From Bacteroidota bacterium (lineage in GTDB: Bacteria > Bacteroidota > Bacteroidia > Chitinophagales > Chitinophagaceae): DNA of 64,000 nt. Below are positions 9,379 to 18,014 of the stretch, one piece after another. The notes under the pieces are model-generated. The model ran no database searches. It worked only from the letters and a program-made list of their open reading frames with translations, and was not told where the DNA came from. The stretch is taken from the NCBI GenBank assembly GCA_018266555.1, contig JAFEAF010000001.1, positions 1 through 64,000 on the forward strand, read 5' to 3'. The stretch's first letter is position 1. Each line of letters begins with the position of its first letter. Made by a program: the position numbers and the translations under genes.

Positions 9379-11055
9379 ATGCTGCAACAACTTACCATAC
9401 AGAATTATGTCATTATTGAAGAACTGGAAATTAATTTTTCTTCAAAATTAAACATCATTACAGGGGAAACCGGTGCCGGCAAATCCATTATCATGGGAGC
9501 TTTGGGTTTAATTCTAGGCGAACGGGCGGAAACTTCCGCATTGGTGTATAAAAACAAGAAAAGTGTGGTGGAGGGATTGTTTGAAATAAAAAGCAAAAAG
9601 AAGATCAAAAAATTTCTGGTTGAAAACGAATTGGATAGCAACGATGAACTCATCATTCGCCGAGAGATAGGCATCAATGGAAAATCAAGGGCTTTTATAA
9701 ATGATTCACCGGTAACGCTTGACCAGTTGCAACGGTTGAGTGCCATGTTGGTAGATCTTCATCAGCAGTTTGATTCATTACAATTAGGCGAGTCAGATTT
9801 TCAAAGAGAAGTTTTGGATGCGCTGGCTGGTCATTCAGAAATATTAAATCAGTTCCGGCATATATATCTTCAATGGCAACAGGCCGGAAAAGAATATGAC
9901 GAATTGAAAACCCAAAAGCAGCAGTTTGATAAAGAAGCTGATTACAATCGTTTCCAGTTTAATGAACTGGAAGAAGCCGGTTTCAAAGAAAATGAATTAG
10001 AAGAAATTGATTCAAACCTGAAGCTGCTGAATAATGCTGAAGGAATTAAAACTGTTTTATCAAAAATATATTTTGATCTGAAAGAAAGTGAAACACCCCT
10101 GGTGCAGCAACTAAAAATTTTATACAATCAATTACTTGCATATTCTTCATTTCACCCGGACATGGCAGCGCTTATTCAACGAATTCAATCAGCGCAAATT
10201 GAATTGCAGGATACTGCTGATGAAGTGGAACGCATCAGCAGCCACATCTATTTTGATCCGGAAAAAATTCAACAATTAAACGAAAGACTCTCCATAGGGT
10301 ATAAATTGCTGAAAAAGCACGGAGTAAAAACAACGAATGAACTGCTTGGGATACAAAAACAACTGGGAGAAAAATTGCAGGCAGTTTTTCAAATTGATGA
10401 AGCCATTCAGAATAAGGAGAAAGAAACAAACAAATATTTTACGGAAGCATTGAAAATTGCTGAAAAAATTTCAGATGGAAGAAAAAAGCATGCGAAGCCA
10501 CTGGAGGATAAAGTGAATAAACTGCTGGTGCAGGTAGGAATGCCCAATGCAAGATTTAAAGTAGAAATAAAACCTGTTGATTTGATTTTTTCCGGGTGTG
10601 ATGCAATTGAATTTTTATTTGATGCAAACCTGCCAACCGGCGAGAAAGGCAAAAGCGGGCAATTTCAACCCATTCGTAAAGTAGCCAGTGGTGGCGAACT
10701 GAGCCGATTGATGCTTTGTATAAAATCGCTGGTGGCACAGTCTATGGACCTGCCTACCTTGATATTTGATGAGATTGACAGTGGCATTTCGGGAGAGGCT
10801 GCAAGGCAAGTAGGTGTTATCATGAAAGAACTTGCTGCTAAGAGACAAGTTATTTGCATAACGCATCAGCCGCAAATAGCCGGAAAAGCTGATGCCCATT
10901 TCCTCGTTTATAAAGAAATTGTAAAAAATTCAGTAAAAACAAATATCCGCATACTAACGGCTGAAGAAAGAATTACTGTCATTGCAAAAATGCTAAGCGG
11001 AGAAAAGCCAACGGCAGCCGCTTTGGAAAATGCAAGGGAGATGGTGAGAAATTAG
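9379..11055 (+). CDS. recN: DNA repair protein RecN
   Basis: The 558-residue SMC-like ATPase acts in double-strand break repair. The Walker A motif GETGAGKS lies at residues 29-36. A long central coiled coil runs from about 150 to 370. The ABC signature SGGELSR and the Walker B/D-loop DEIDSGISG lie near the C-terminus, followed by a switch motif ITHQPQIA. Length and order match the family. The gene begins 20 bp after a terminator and is followed by a small membrane protein gene. Confidence 0.97.
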   Translation: MLQQLTIQNYVIIEELEINFSSKLNIITGETGAGKSIIMGALGLILGERAETSALVYKNKKSVVEGLFEIKSKKKIKKFLVENELDSNDELIIRREIGINGKSRAFINDSPVTLDQLQRLSAMLVDLHQQFDSLQLGESDFQREVLDALAGHSEILNQFRHIYLQWQQAGKEYDELKTQKQQFDKEADYNRFQFNELEEAGFKENELEEIDSNLKLLNNAEGIKTVLSKIYFDLKESETPLVQQLKILYNQLLAYSSFHPDMAALIQRIQSAQIELQDTADEVERISSHIYFDPEKIQQLNERLSIGYKLLKKHGVKTTNELLGIQKQLGEKLQAVFQIDEAIQNKEKETNKYFTEALKIAEKISDGRKKHAKPLEDKVNKLLVQVGMPNARFKVEIKPVDLIFSGCDAIEFLFDANLPTGEKGKSGQFQPIRKVASGGELSRLMLCIKSLVAQSMDLPTLIFDEIDSGISGEAARQVGVIMKELAAKRQVICITHQPQIAGKADAHFLVYKEIVKNSVKTNIRILTAEERITVIAKMLSGEKPTAAALENAREMVRN

Positions 11056-11130
11056 ACTGAGGAAAAGCATTAGAGATGTGAAATTTGTAATAGGTGGTTT
11101 ACAATTTCCCACGGGAGTAATAATAAAAGA

Positions 11131-11337
11131 ATGAAATGGAAGGCACTAATTATATTGCTTACTTTACTCGTTTCACTTTTTCCGGTATATGTCCTGAATA
11201 AATATTTACAGAAAAAAATTTATCCGGAGAAAACATTGGCAAGACTCATCCTTTATCTTTTTTCAGGATTCGCCCTTGTTTTTGCGTACACTTTTTTGAT
11301 TACGCTTTTTATCAAATTATTTTTTCATGGAGCCTGA
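11131..11337 (+). CDS. Small two-helix membrane protein
   Basis: The 68-residue product consists of two hydrophobic helices (about residues 3-22 and 36-63) joined by a short basic loop containing KKIYPEK. No family is recognised. Its position 75 bp after recN on the same strand and its clean membrane-protein composition support a real gene. It may be a lineage-specific inner-membrane protein; function unknown. Confidence 0.65.
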   Translation: MKWKALIILLTLLVSLFPVYVLNKYLQKKIYPEKTLARLILYLFSGFALVFAYTFLITLFIKLFFHGA

Positions 11338-11440
11338 TTCAAGTGACACGGATCAAAATGAAGCACAGCTGAACATTTTTCCCTATAAGCTCACTTAGAA
11401 ATATCTTCTTATTTTTACGCCACAACCAAAAAATATTTAT

Positions 11441-12253
11441 ATGGGGAATAATTTATTGAAAGGGAAAAAAGGAATCATTTTCGGCGCATTGGATGAAAAG
11501 TCCATAGCGTGGAAAACAGCATTAAAATGTTACGACGAAGGGGCGCAGCTTGTATTGACCAACGCACCGGTGGCATTGAGAATGGGAGAGATCAACAAAT
11601 TAGCCGATGCAGTAAAAGCCCCGGTAATAGGCGCAGATGTAACCAATTTGGAAGATTTAAAAAATCTTATTGACGGGTCTATGAAACATTTTGGGGGAAG
11701 TTTTGATTTTATTCTTCATTCAATCGGTATGAGCCTTAATGTACGCAAGGGAAAACATTATACAGAAATGAATTACGAGTGGAATCAAAAAACCATGGAT
11801 ATTTCTGCCATGAGTTTGCATAAGGTGCTTCGTACGGCCTGGGATATGGATGCCCTGAGCGAATGGGGGAGTGTGGTGGCGCTGACTTATATCGCAGCGC
11901 AAAGAGTATTTCCGGATTATAATGAAATGGCGGATGCAAAAGCATTACTGGAAAGTGTGACAAGGATGTTTGGCTATTATTATGGTCAAAAAAAGAAAGT
12001 GAGAGTGAATTCTATTTCACAATCGCCGACAAGAACGACTGCCGGTAGTGGAGTGAAAGGATTCGACGGGTTTATCAATTATGCAGAAAAAATGAGCCCA
12101 TTGGGGAATGCAAGCGCTGATGACTGTGCAAATTATATTGCTCTTATGTTCAGCGATTATACCAGAATGGTAACGATGCAAAATCTTTTTCATGACGGCG
12201 GATTTTCATTTACCGGTGTAACAGGGGCGGTGATAGAACAGATGGAGAAGTAA
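11441..12253 (+). CDS. fabI: Enoyl-[acyl-carrier-protein] reductase (NADH), FabI
   Basis: This 270-residue short-chain-dehydrogenase-fold enzyme catalyses the last, reductive step of each fatty-acid elongation cycle. The N-terminal nucleotide-binding segment IIFGALDEKSIAW resembles the FabI form. The catalytic Tyr-x6-Lys pair is Y160 and K167 in DYNEMADAK, and the preceding TY at 149-150 fits the second conserved Tyr. The C-terminal GGFSFTG segment is typical. It is convergent with the DUF2795 gene, with a 40-bp gap. A weak -7-like TATTTTTA sits at 11410-11417. Confidence 0.95.
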   Translation: MGNNLLKGKKGIIFGALDEKSIAWKTALKCYDEGAQLVLTNAPVALRMGEINKLADAVKAPVIGADVTNLEDLKNLIDGSMKHFGGSFDFILHSIGMSLNVRKGKHYTEMNYEWNQKTMDISAMSLHKVLRTAWDMDALSEWGSVVALTYIAAQRVFPDYNEMADAKALLESVTRMFGYYYGQKKKVRVNSISQSPTRTTAGSGVKGFDGFINYAEKMSPLGNASADDCANYIALMFSDYTRMVTMQNLFHDGGFSFTGVTGAVIEQMEK

Positions 12254-12293
12254 GGATTAATATTATAAATACAGAATATAGAAATATGAATAA

Positions 12294-12515
12294 TTAATAT
12301 TCATCTTCATTAAAAAGAAAATCGTCCTGGGTTGGGTAATCAGGCCAGATGTCTTCGATGGTTTCATAAACATCGCCCTCATCTTCTAACTCCTGCAAAT
12401 TCTCAACTACCTCAAGAGGAGCACCGCTGCGTATAGAATAGTCAATTAATTCGTCTTTGGTGGCAGGCCACGGAGCATCTTCCAGGTAGGAGGCTAATTC
12501 TAAAGTCCAAAACAT
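12294..12515 (-). CDS. DUF2795-type small acidic protein
   Basis: The 73-residue, strongly acidic protein begins MFWTLELASYLEDAPWPATK and contains ELIDYSIRSGAPLEVVENLQEL. It matches the DUF2795 family found widely in Bacteroidota. The function is unknown; the fold is expected to be a small helical bundle. A perfect 14-bp palindrome (12556-12569) lies 40 bp upstream, in the region shared with the divergent ABC transporter gene. Confidence 0.85.
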   Translation of the reverse strand: MFWTLELASYLEDAPWPATKDELIDYSIRSGAPLEVVENLQELEDEGDVYETIEDIWPDYPTQDDFLFNEDEY

Positions 12516-12555
12516 TCGTCGAAGGGTTTAGTTTAAGGAATTAAGGTTGTTTCGT

Positions 12556-12569
12556 GGGTACCGGTACCC
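12556..12569. promoter_or_regulatory. Perfect 14-bp palindrome, candidate operator
   Basis: The sequence GGGTACCGGTACCC is a perfect GC-rich dyad between the divergent DUF2795 and LolD-type genes. The symmetry and GC content stand out in this AT-rich gap. No T-run follows on either side, so a terminator is unlikely. Operator function is an inference; the regulator is unknown. Confidence 0.45.
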
Positions 12570-12723
12570 CCAAATTTTCCGCAAATGTAGTTGTATTAAC
12601 GAATTTACCAAATCGAAGTTGAAGAACGGGTTGGAAAGGGCCCTTAAAAATTACTGAGTAAGTTGCCGGGCTTTTTTTATAATAGGTTAGGTTTGCTAAA
12701 ATTTTATTCAATATTTTAGGTAT

Positions 12724-13374
12724 ATGTTGACCGGTAAAAATATTTATAAGAGATATGGAACGATTGAGGTTTTAAAAGGTGTCAATATTGATGTTGAAAA
12801 AGGCGAAGTGGTTGCTATTGCAGGGCCTTCGGGATCAGGCAAGAGTACTTTGCTGCACATTCTGGGCACATTGGACAAAGCGGATATGGGAACTATTTTG
12901 ATGAATGATGTGCAGTTAAATATGTTGGAAGGAAAAAAGCTGGCTGCCTTCCGTAACCGGCATATTGGTTTTGTTTTTCAGTTTCATCACTTGCTGCCTG
13001 AGTTCAGCGCATTGGAAAATGTGTGTATTCCGGGCTGGCTGGCTGGGAGAAAGAAAAGAGAAGTTGAAGAAAAAGCTAAGGAGCTATTAGAAATACTCGG
13101 ATTAAAAGAAAGATTGGAAAATAAACCCAATCAGTTAAGTGGTGGTGAGCAGCAAAGGGTGGCTGTAGCAAGATCATTGATCAATAACCCGGACATTATT
13201 TTTGCAGATGAACCCACCGGCAATCTTGATTCAGCTAATGCGAAAGAACTGCATCAACTATTTTTTGATTTACGCAAACAGTTTAATCAAACTTTTTTGA
13301 TTGTAACGCATAATGAAGAATTGGCTACATTGAGCGACCGGGTATTGCATATGAAGGATGGAAAGATTGTGTAG
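12724..13374 (+). CDS. LolD-type ABC transporter ATP-binding protein
   Basis: The 216-residue ATPase has Walker A GPSGSGKS (residues 34-41), the FVFQFHHLLPEFSALENV Q-loop region, signature LSGGEQQR, and Walker B with D-loop [12 protein letters not shown]. It is closest to the LolD/MacB/FtsE group. LolD energises lipoprotein release from the inner membrane with LolC/LolE, but no permease gene lies next to it, so its partner is encoded elsewhere. Its 3' end overlaps the convergent 13287-14519 reading frame by 88 bp. Confidence 0.9.
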   Translation: MLTGKNIYKRYGTIEVLKGVNIDVEKGEVVAIAGPSGSGKSTLLHILGTLDKADMGTILMNDVQLNMLEGKKLAAFRNRHIGFVFQFHHLLPEFSALENVCIPGWLAGRKKREVEEKAKELLEILGLKERLENKPNQLSGGEQQRVAVARSLINNPDIIFADEPTGNLDSANAKELHQLFFDLRKQFNQTFLIVTHNEELATLSDRVLHMKDGKIV

Positions 13375-14519
13375 TGAGAGTTTACCGTTTTCTTTTGATT
13401 CCATGCAGCCCGGTGAAATGCTTTACGGGAAATGATAACATGGTATTTTATATCTAATACAGTTTGATGCACTGCTCCCAAGGCATCAATATAGCTGGTA
13501 TCTTTTTTTTCAATATAATCAATGGTGAAGCCGTTACTTGCCTTTTTGAGTATATCCTTATCGTGGCCCAAAAGAATATTGGTTGTAAATGTTCCATCGG
13601 CTTCGTCTTTTTTTATAAGCCGGTTGTTATTATCCCTTACATAGAACAAATCTTTACCCTGGCCTGAAAAATCAAGCCCGGCGCCTGTGAGGCCTTTTAT
13701 ACCTCCGGGAGCAGGATCATATTCAAACTCAATCCCTGTTTTATCTTTTGTGGGCTGGCCTGAATGGTTGCGGATAGTTTTCTCTAAGATCACGCCATTC
13801 ATATCTTTCGATATTTCAAGAATATTTTCTGTCCACTGGCCTGATGAAGAATATGAAGAAATGGTATCTCCTTCTGAAGTGTTGATAGTAACATGCCCGT
13901 CTTCATCGGGAGGTGTTCCTTTGATCAGCATGGATGCGGATCCGGTGATCTGCTTGCTGCTGGTTCGCTCTTCAGTGGCTGATTTATCAGAACTATAATT
14001 TGTACCAGAATAGGTAAACGATACATACCATTTATTGCCGGGATCCACAATGGTCACACTGCAAATGAGCGTAACTATTTCTTTGCTGGTATCCGATGCC
14101 TGAAATTTTACCGCTATCACTACGGGGTTTGTGGCAGGAATTTTTGAAGGAGCGATGTAGGTTGCATGGTCAGAACCGAAACCAACAGATAATTTTCCGT
14201 TTGCCGGGTTCTGGTTTGTCCAGGGCTGGCCATTGACGGTCCATTCAGGCAATTGATTTCCGGAAAAAGAGTTTTTGCCTTCGTGCAGAGTCATGTCGTC
14301 GCCAAACCAGTAAATTCCAATATTCATTTGCTCATCTACAGGTAAAATGGAAGAATAACCGGGCAGAAGGATGTAGTTGGAGATGTTTTGGGAATGGCTT
14401 TTTACAAAAAGCAATAACAGGAGGCTAAGTATAATGGATTTTTGTTTCCCTGGTTTCCATTTTAAAATAGGAACAGAGAGTGTTTTTTTAGCATGCTCTG
14501 AATTGTCCATTTCCTTCAT
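13287..14519 (-). CDS. Exported protein of unknown function, Ig-like N-terminal region
   Basis: The 410-residue protein has an unusually long N-terminal region before a hydrophobic export signal (about residues 28-43, ending KSHSQ). Residues 45-155 are clearly paralogous to the next gene upstream: a WTVNGQ segment, then ATYIAPSKIPATNPVVIAV, then a VTIVD strand. This looks like an Ig-like beta-sandwich. The rest is unrecognised. The last 29 residues or so are encoded antisense to the LolD-type gene. That tail may be read-through after loss of an earlier stop, since the paralogue ends shortly after its equivalent final strand. An alternative start is at residue 4. It is the last gene of a four-gene minus-strand cluster beginning with an OmpA-type protein. 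Confidence 0.7.
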   Translation of the reverse strand: MKEMDNSEHAKKTLSVPILKWKPGKQKSIILSLLLLLFVKSHSQNISNYILLPGYSSILPVDEQMNIGIYWFGDDMTLHEGKNSFSGNQLPEWTVNGQPWTNQNPANGKLSVGFGSDHATYIAPSKIPATNPVVIAVKFQASDTSKEIVTLICSVTIVDPGNKWYVSFTYSGTNYSSDKSATEERTSSKQITGSASMLIKGTPPDEDGHVTINTSEGDTISSYSSSGQWTENILEISKDMNGVILEKTIRNHSGQPTKDKTGIEFEYDPAPGGIKGLTGAGLDFSGQGKDLFYVRDNNNRLIKKDEADGTFTTNILLGHDKDILKKASNGFTIDYIEKKDTSYIDALGAVHQTVLDIKYHVIISRKAFHRAAWNQKKTVNSHYTIFPSFICNTRSLNVANSSLCVTIKKV

Positions 14520-14598
14520 TTTTTTATATTACGAGAACTGTCTAAGCTGGATGGCCGGGGATTACTCAGGAAGAGGAGAAAGATTGTATGAGTTCCTT

Positions 14599-15804
14599 TC
14601 ATTCTTTTTCAATCTTGATTTTTATACTTACGTGGTTGACATTACCAAGATCGTCCCCTTCTTTATTTAATTCCAATACTGTTGTTGCCGAGGGATTAAA
14701 ATGACAAGAGATGTTTAATTCCCCCGCTCCATTGCCCACTGCCATTACAGGGGTTGTTCGGTTCAGATTACCATTTTGATAATTAGTACCTACTTTTTCG
14801 CTGTCCAGGAGAGAGACGTTTGCAAAAGGATTATTGCTTTGACCGTTATTGCCCATTTTTTGTTTTAAAGCCTGCATCTGTGCAATATCTTTTTTGTCCT
14901 GTGCTGTCAGTTGATTTGGTTTTTTATTTTGAATTGCTTTCATCCTGTTCGCCCAGTCAATTGTTTGGTAGCCGCTTGAAATATTTTGCTTTGCTGCAGT
15001 AAATGCTTCCTGGTTAAATACGTTTAAAACAGTTTGATTAATATAATTCTGGGTAATTTTTTGCGAAGCGCTGCCAGATGTTAACAGGTAGGTCTCATTG
15101 TTGTCCGGCGAACTAAATGATTTAAAATAAAAAGTGGCTGGCCCGGGTTTATCACCTTGTTTATCTATTGAGATTAAAACAGGCATATCAAATTCCATTG
15201 GGCTTTGATATTTCCCTAATGCACCATTTTTGTTTACCATAATTCCATTTTCCACTTTTACATGCAATGTACCTTTACCATTTACCGGGTCAAGCATGGC
15301 GGCTCCATTTGAAAGGGGCGTATAATTAACGTATTCTTCAATGTGCAATTTTATATCCATTCCGGTGATTGAAGAGGTAAGAATAATATCACCGGATATT
15401 TTATACGCATCTGTAATGGTAACCGCACATTGTAGAATAGTAACTTCTTTTCCGCCGGGTTTGGTTGGAAAACGAACCTGGATTATGACGGGATTTTTTT
15501 CCGGTATGGTTGTTGGAGCCGTGTACGTTGCTTTTGAAAAGTTTAATCCATCTGTTTTTAATTTTCCATCAGTAGCAGTGAGATGCAATAAATCGTGCCC
15601 GTTTATAGTCCATACTTCGGAATTTTGTAAATCTCCCAATTGGAGGTGGGCATTCTTGTCTATCCTTATTATACTTAAATTGAAAGATGCCCCTTTGTTG
15701 ACTGTTGCGGTGGCCCCGGGCACCAATTGATAATCCTCAGTTTCCTGCGCCGTCAAAATTGTTGTTACCAAAAGAAAGAATACAAGTGCAAATATTTTTT
15801 TCAT
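14599..15804 (-). CDS. Exported protein of unknown function, paralogue of the neighbouring gene
   Basis: The 401-residue protein has a classic signal peptide (residues 1-19, ending LTAQ). Its first about 130 residues match the downstream gene: WTINGHDLLHL, then ATYTAPTTIPEKNPVIIQV, then CAVTITD. This suggests a shared Ig-like domain. The middle and C-terminal parts are unrecognised; residues about 290-330 are rich in K, Q and N with a helical look (AIQNKKPNQLTAQDKKDIAQ). The final strand, VNHVSIKIKIEKE, may be the end of a beta domain. It starts 11 bp after its upstream neighbour's stop, so translation is probably coupled. Periplasmic or surface location is likely. Confidence 0.8.
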   Translation of the reverse strand: MKKIFALVFFLLVTTILTAQETEDYQLVPGATATVNKGASFNLSIIRIDKNAHLQLGDLQNSEVWTINGHDLLHLTATDGKLKTDGLNFSKATYTAPTTIPEKNPVIIQVRFPTKPGGKEVTILQCAVTITDAYKISGDIILTSSITGMDIKLHIEEYVNYTPLSNGAAMLDPVNGKGTLHVKVENGIMVNKNGALGKYQSPMEFDMPVLISIDKQGDKPGPATFYFKSFSSPDNNETYLLTSGSASQKITQNYINQTVLNVFNQEAFTAAKQNISSGYQTIDWANRMKAIQNKKPNQLTAQDKKDIAQMQALKQKMGNNGQSNNPFANVSLLDSEKVGTNYQNGNLNRTTPVMAVGNGAGELNISCHFNPSATTVLELNKEGDDLGNVNHVSIKIKIEKE

Positions 15805-15815
15805 TTTTAAAATCT

Positions 15816-16520
15816 TTACAGCGTTAATGCATCATTCAATATTCTCCAATCTATTTTCTGAAGTAGTTCCTGCACCCGGTCCTCAGCTCCGAAAAAGATC
15901 ACCACAATGTTTTCGATATATGGCGTGTTGTTTGGATGCTTGAATTTGAAATTTGCAGTTTTCCAGTTACCAAAACAGAGCCAATAGCTATATCCCTTGT
16001 TTGATTTAAAATATTCTCCGGGGGCTTTTTGTGCTATAGCAACTCCCGGAATCTTTAAATCTGTTTTCGGATCAGGCGTTATGTCTAATGTTTTTCGGTT
16101 TATATAAACATACACGGTCACATTGGACATGCTTTTTTGCTTTTCGCCTAAAGCCTTTACGCTGTCGTAAGGAATCGGTTGTTGCTGCATCAGTTCATTG
16201 ATGCGTTCATTAATGGGTTTAATGAGGCGGTTGAATCTGTCTGAGTTATTTTTTATTTTATATTCTCTTTCAAAATTCTGATCAATATCCAGCGGAACGG
16301 AAGGATTAATACTTACGGAAGGATCACTATAAAAATCAGAAGATAATTCCCAATCGGGTGAATTAAACTGATCCAGAATTTTTATAATAATTGGAATGGC
16401 TTTGTCCAATACTTTTTTTTGCGCATCATTTGGTTTTACGACTGACTGGGCATGAGTTGAATTAAGAAGTAAAAAATTAAAAAGAAAACAAAATAGTGTA
16501 TATGACCTGCTTTTCGCCAT
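15816..16520 (-). CDS. Exported hypothetical protein
   Basis: The 234-residue protein has a signal peptide (about 1-25, ending STHAQ). The mature protein is unrecognised. It has an N-terminal helical stretch (DAQKKVLDKAIPIIIKILDQF), a middle region including INERINELMQQQPIPYDSVK, and C-terminal beta-like strands (YSYWLCFGNWKTANFKFKH). It lies between the OmpA-type gene (31 bp away) and the paralogous pair (11 bp away), so it is probably one component of the same envelope assembly. Confidence 0.78.
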   Translation of the reverse strand: MAKSRSYTLFCFLFNFLLLNSTHAQSVVKPNDAQKKVLDKAIPIIIKILDQFNSPDWELSSDFYSDPSVSINPSVPLDIDQNFEREYKIKNNSDRFNRLIKPINERINELMQQQPIPYDSVKALGEKQKSMSNVTVYVYINRKTLDITPDPKTDLKIPGVAIAQKAPGEYFKSNKGYSYWLCFGNWKTANFKFKHPNNTPYIENIVVIFFGAEDRVQELLQKIDWRILNDALTL

Positions 16521-16551
16521 ATTTTTTGATTTAAGGGGTAAATTGATACAA

Positions 16552-17799
16552 TTACATTTTCACAAACTCCACTCTCCGGTTATTGGCTCTTCCTTCCAGT
16601 GTGTTATTATCGCTGATCGGTTTGGTATCGCCAAAACCTTTTGATGTTAGCCTCGAAGCATCAATACCCATTTTTACCAGTTGATCTCTTACTGCATCGG
16701 CTCTTTGCTGTGATAATGTAAGATTATGCGCTGCAGCACCGGTGTTATCGGTATGACCATCCACTTCAAACTTTAAATCCGGATTGTCGGTCATTACCTT
16801 TACGATCATATTCAATGTACCCATACTTTCAGGTTTGATGGTTGCTTTATCTATGTCGAAGTTGACACCATGCGTTACAATTTTTGTATCAGTAAATTTT
16901 TTGCCAAGCAAGTTCATATTACCACCTGCAGCTACCCTGATATTTTTGAAGATGATGGGATTCGTGGCATCTCCAATTCCGCCAAACTCTACATAGCCTG
17001 GGGTGATGCCGGAGTTAGGAACTACTAAAACTCTAAATTGATCTACATATACTTTGATCTGTTTGTTTTTATAGGCAATAGCTACATGGTGCCATTTGTT
17101 TTTATAATTATCATCTTGAATTTCCGATGGTAAACTTCCGTTCAACGTTTTGTCATCTGCATATCCACAGTTAGCTTCACTGGGGGTTACCTGTACATTG
17201 CCTACATTTTCTCCGGATGCATCGTTAAAGAAAGTCATCAAGCCATAAGCGGCGTTGTTTGGATTATAGGTATCGTATTCAATTGTAAAATTATTTCCGA
17301 GGAATGATTTGGTTTTAGTAAGTGGGGTTACTTTGCAATAATTACCATCGGTTAAGAAGAAACATTCGCTTCCATTCAATTTATTTAAAATGGCCTGTCC
17401 TTTTTGCAATTCCCAATGGCTGGGGAATTCTCCATCCTGGTCATCAGAAAAATTGTCTTCAAACATGACTGTATCACCGGGCACAAAATCATAATTGGCA
17501 TACGATTTAATGCTAACCTCTCCGGATGTATCTGAAGTCTGGCTTGAGTTTTTAACTGATGTACTATTAGTTGTTGATGAAGACTGATCTTTACCAGCAT
17601 CTTTATTTTTATTCTTTTTCTTGAAAAGCCCTTTGATGGCGTTTTCTGCTTTGCTTACACCATTATCTGCTGCATTATCAATATTGTTATTGGCATGATT
17701 GGAAGCAGCATCTTTTGTAACCTGTTTCGGGTCGTTTATCTGCGCTTTGATAGAGCAAAATAACACAGAGGCCAGAAAAGCAGTACACAACTTTTTCAT
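16552..17799 (-). CDS. OmpA-family protein with central jelly-roll-like domain
   Basis: I place the start at 17799 (ATG), giving 415 residues with a signal peptide (MKKLCTAFLASVLFCSIKA). The open frame extends further upstream, but that stretch contains the promoter and operator. After a low-complexity K/N-rich linker, residues about 105-280 look like a concanavalin/LamG-type beta sandwich (FEDNFSDDQDGEFPSHWE, then KNKWHHVAIAYKNKQIKVYVD). The C-terminal 110 residues are an OmpA peptidoglycan-binding domain: VDGHTDNTGAAAHN, LSQQRADAV, GFGDTKP, NRRVEF. It probably tethers an outer-membrane or surface complex to peptidoglycan. It heads a four-gene cluster and lies beside a two-component system. 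A paralogue lies at 54819-56129. Confidence 0.9.
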   Translation of the reverse strand: MKKLCTAFLASVLFCSIKAQINDPKQVTKDAASNHANNNIDNAADNGVSKAENAIKGLFKKKNKNKDAGKDQSSSTTNSTSVKNSSQTSDTSGEVSIKSYANYDFVPGDTVMFEDNFSDDQDGEFPSHWELQKGQAILNKLNGSECFFLTDGNYCKVTPLTKTKSFLGNNFTIEYDTYNPNNAAYGLMTFFNDASGENVGNVQVTPSEANCGYADDKTLNGSLPSEIQDDNYKNKWHHVAIAYKNKQIKVYVDQFRVLVVPNSGITPGYVEFGGIGDATNPIIFKNIRVAAGGNMNLLGKKFTDTKIVTHGVNFDIDKATIKPESMGTLNMIVKVMTDNPDLKFEVDGHTDNTGAAAHNLTLSQQRADAVRDQLVKMGIDASRLTSKGFGDTKPISDNNTLEGRANNRRVEFVKM

Positions 17800-17815
17800 A
17801 TAAAATAGTTTTGTA

Positions 17816-17823
17816 TAAAGTTG
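17816..17823 (-). promoter_or_regulatory. Candidate -7 box of the OmpA-type operon
   Basis: Read on the minus strand the box is CAACTTTA, close to the TAnnTTTG consensus and nearly the same as the TAACTTTA before citrate synthase. A TTG lies 20 bp upstream (17844-17846). The box ends 16 bp before the chosen ATG. The spacer holds an 8-bp hairpin (17824-17842). Confidence 0.5.
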
Positions 17824-17842
17824 CTTCCTTTTGCAAAGGAAG
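17824..17842. repeat. Hairpin in the promoter spacer of the OmpA-type operon
   Basis: CTTCCTTT (17824-17831) and AAAGGAAG (17835-17842) are perfect complements with a three-base loop. They lie exactly between the CAC...GTG dyad and the -7-like box. This could be a second protein-binding site or simply fortuitous; no T-run follows. Confidence 0.45.
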
Positions 17843-17846
17843 TCAA

Positions 17847-17864
17847 TCACAAAAAAGTGTGAGA
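17847..17864. promoter_or_regulatory. Candidate response-regulator operator, copy 1 (OmpA operon)
   Basis: TCACAAAAAAGTGTGAGA contains a dyad (TCACA, six bases, TGTGA). It matches the element at 18672-18689 in 17 of 18 positions. The CAC...GTG centre is 37.5 bp upstream of the final base of the -7-like box, the same distance as in the response-regulator promoter. That placement is typical of an activator abutting RNA polymerase. Binding by the adjacent regulator is inferred. Confidence 0.6.
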
Positions 17865-18014
17865 TGGCAGACTCTTCCAACTTCCCCAGACAGGGGGCTG
17901 TCAGCATACAAGGCCTCACTTCCCCGAAGTTTTTAAAATATATAAGCTTTTTGATTAAAGGAGGCTTCGAGTTGATGGCCTTCACCTTTGGAGAAGATTG
18001 AGATCAATCCGATG

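Noticed and set aside
12724-13374. Defence or toxin-antitoxin system near the small DUF2795 gene
   Set aside because: DUF2795 is a common Bacteroidota housekeeping-type family and its neighbours are FabI and an ABC ATPase; no toxin fold or nuclease motif is present.
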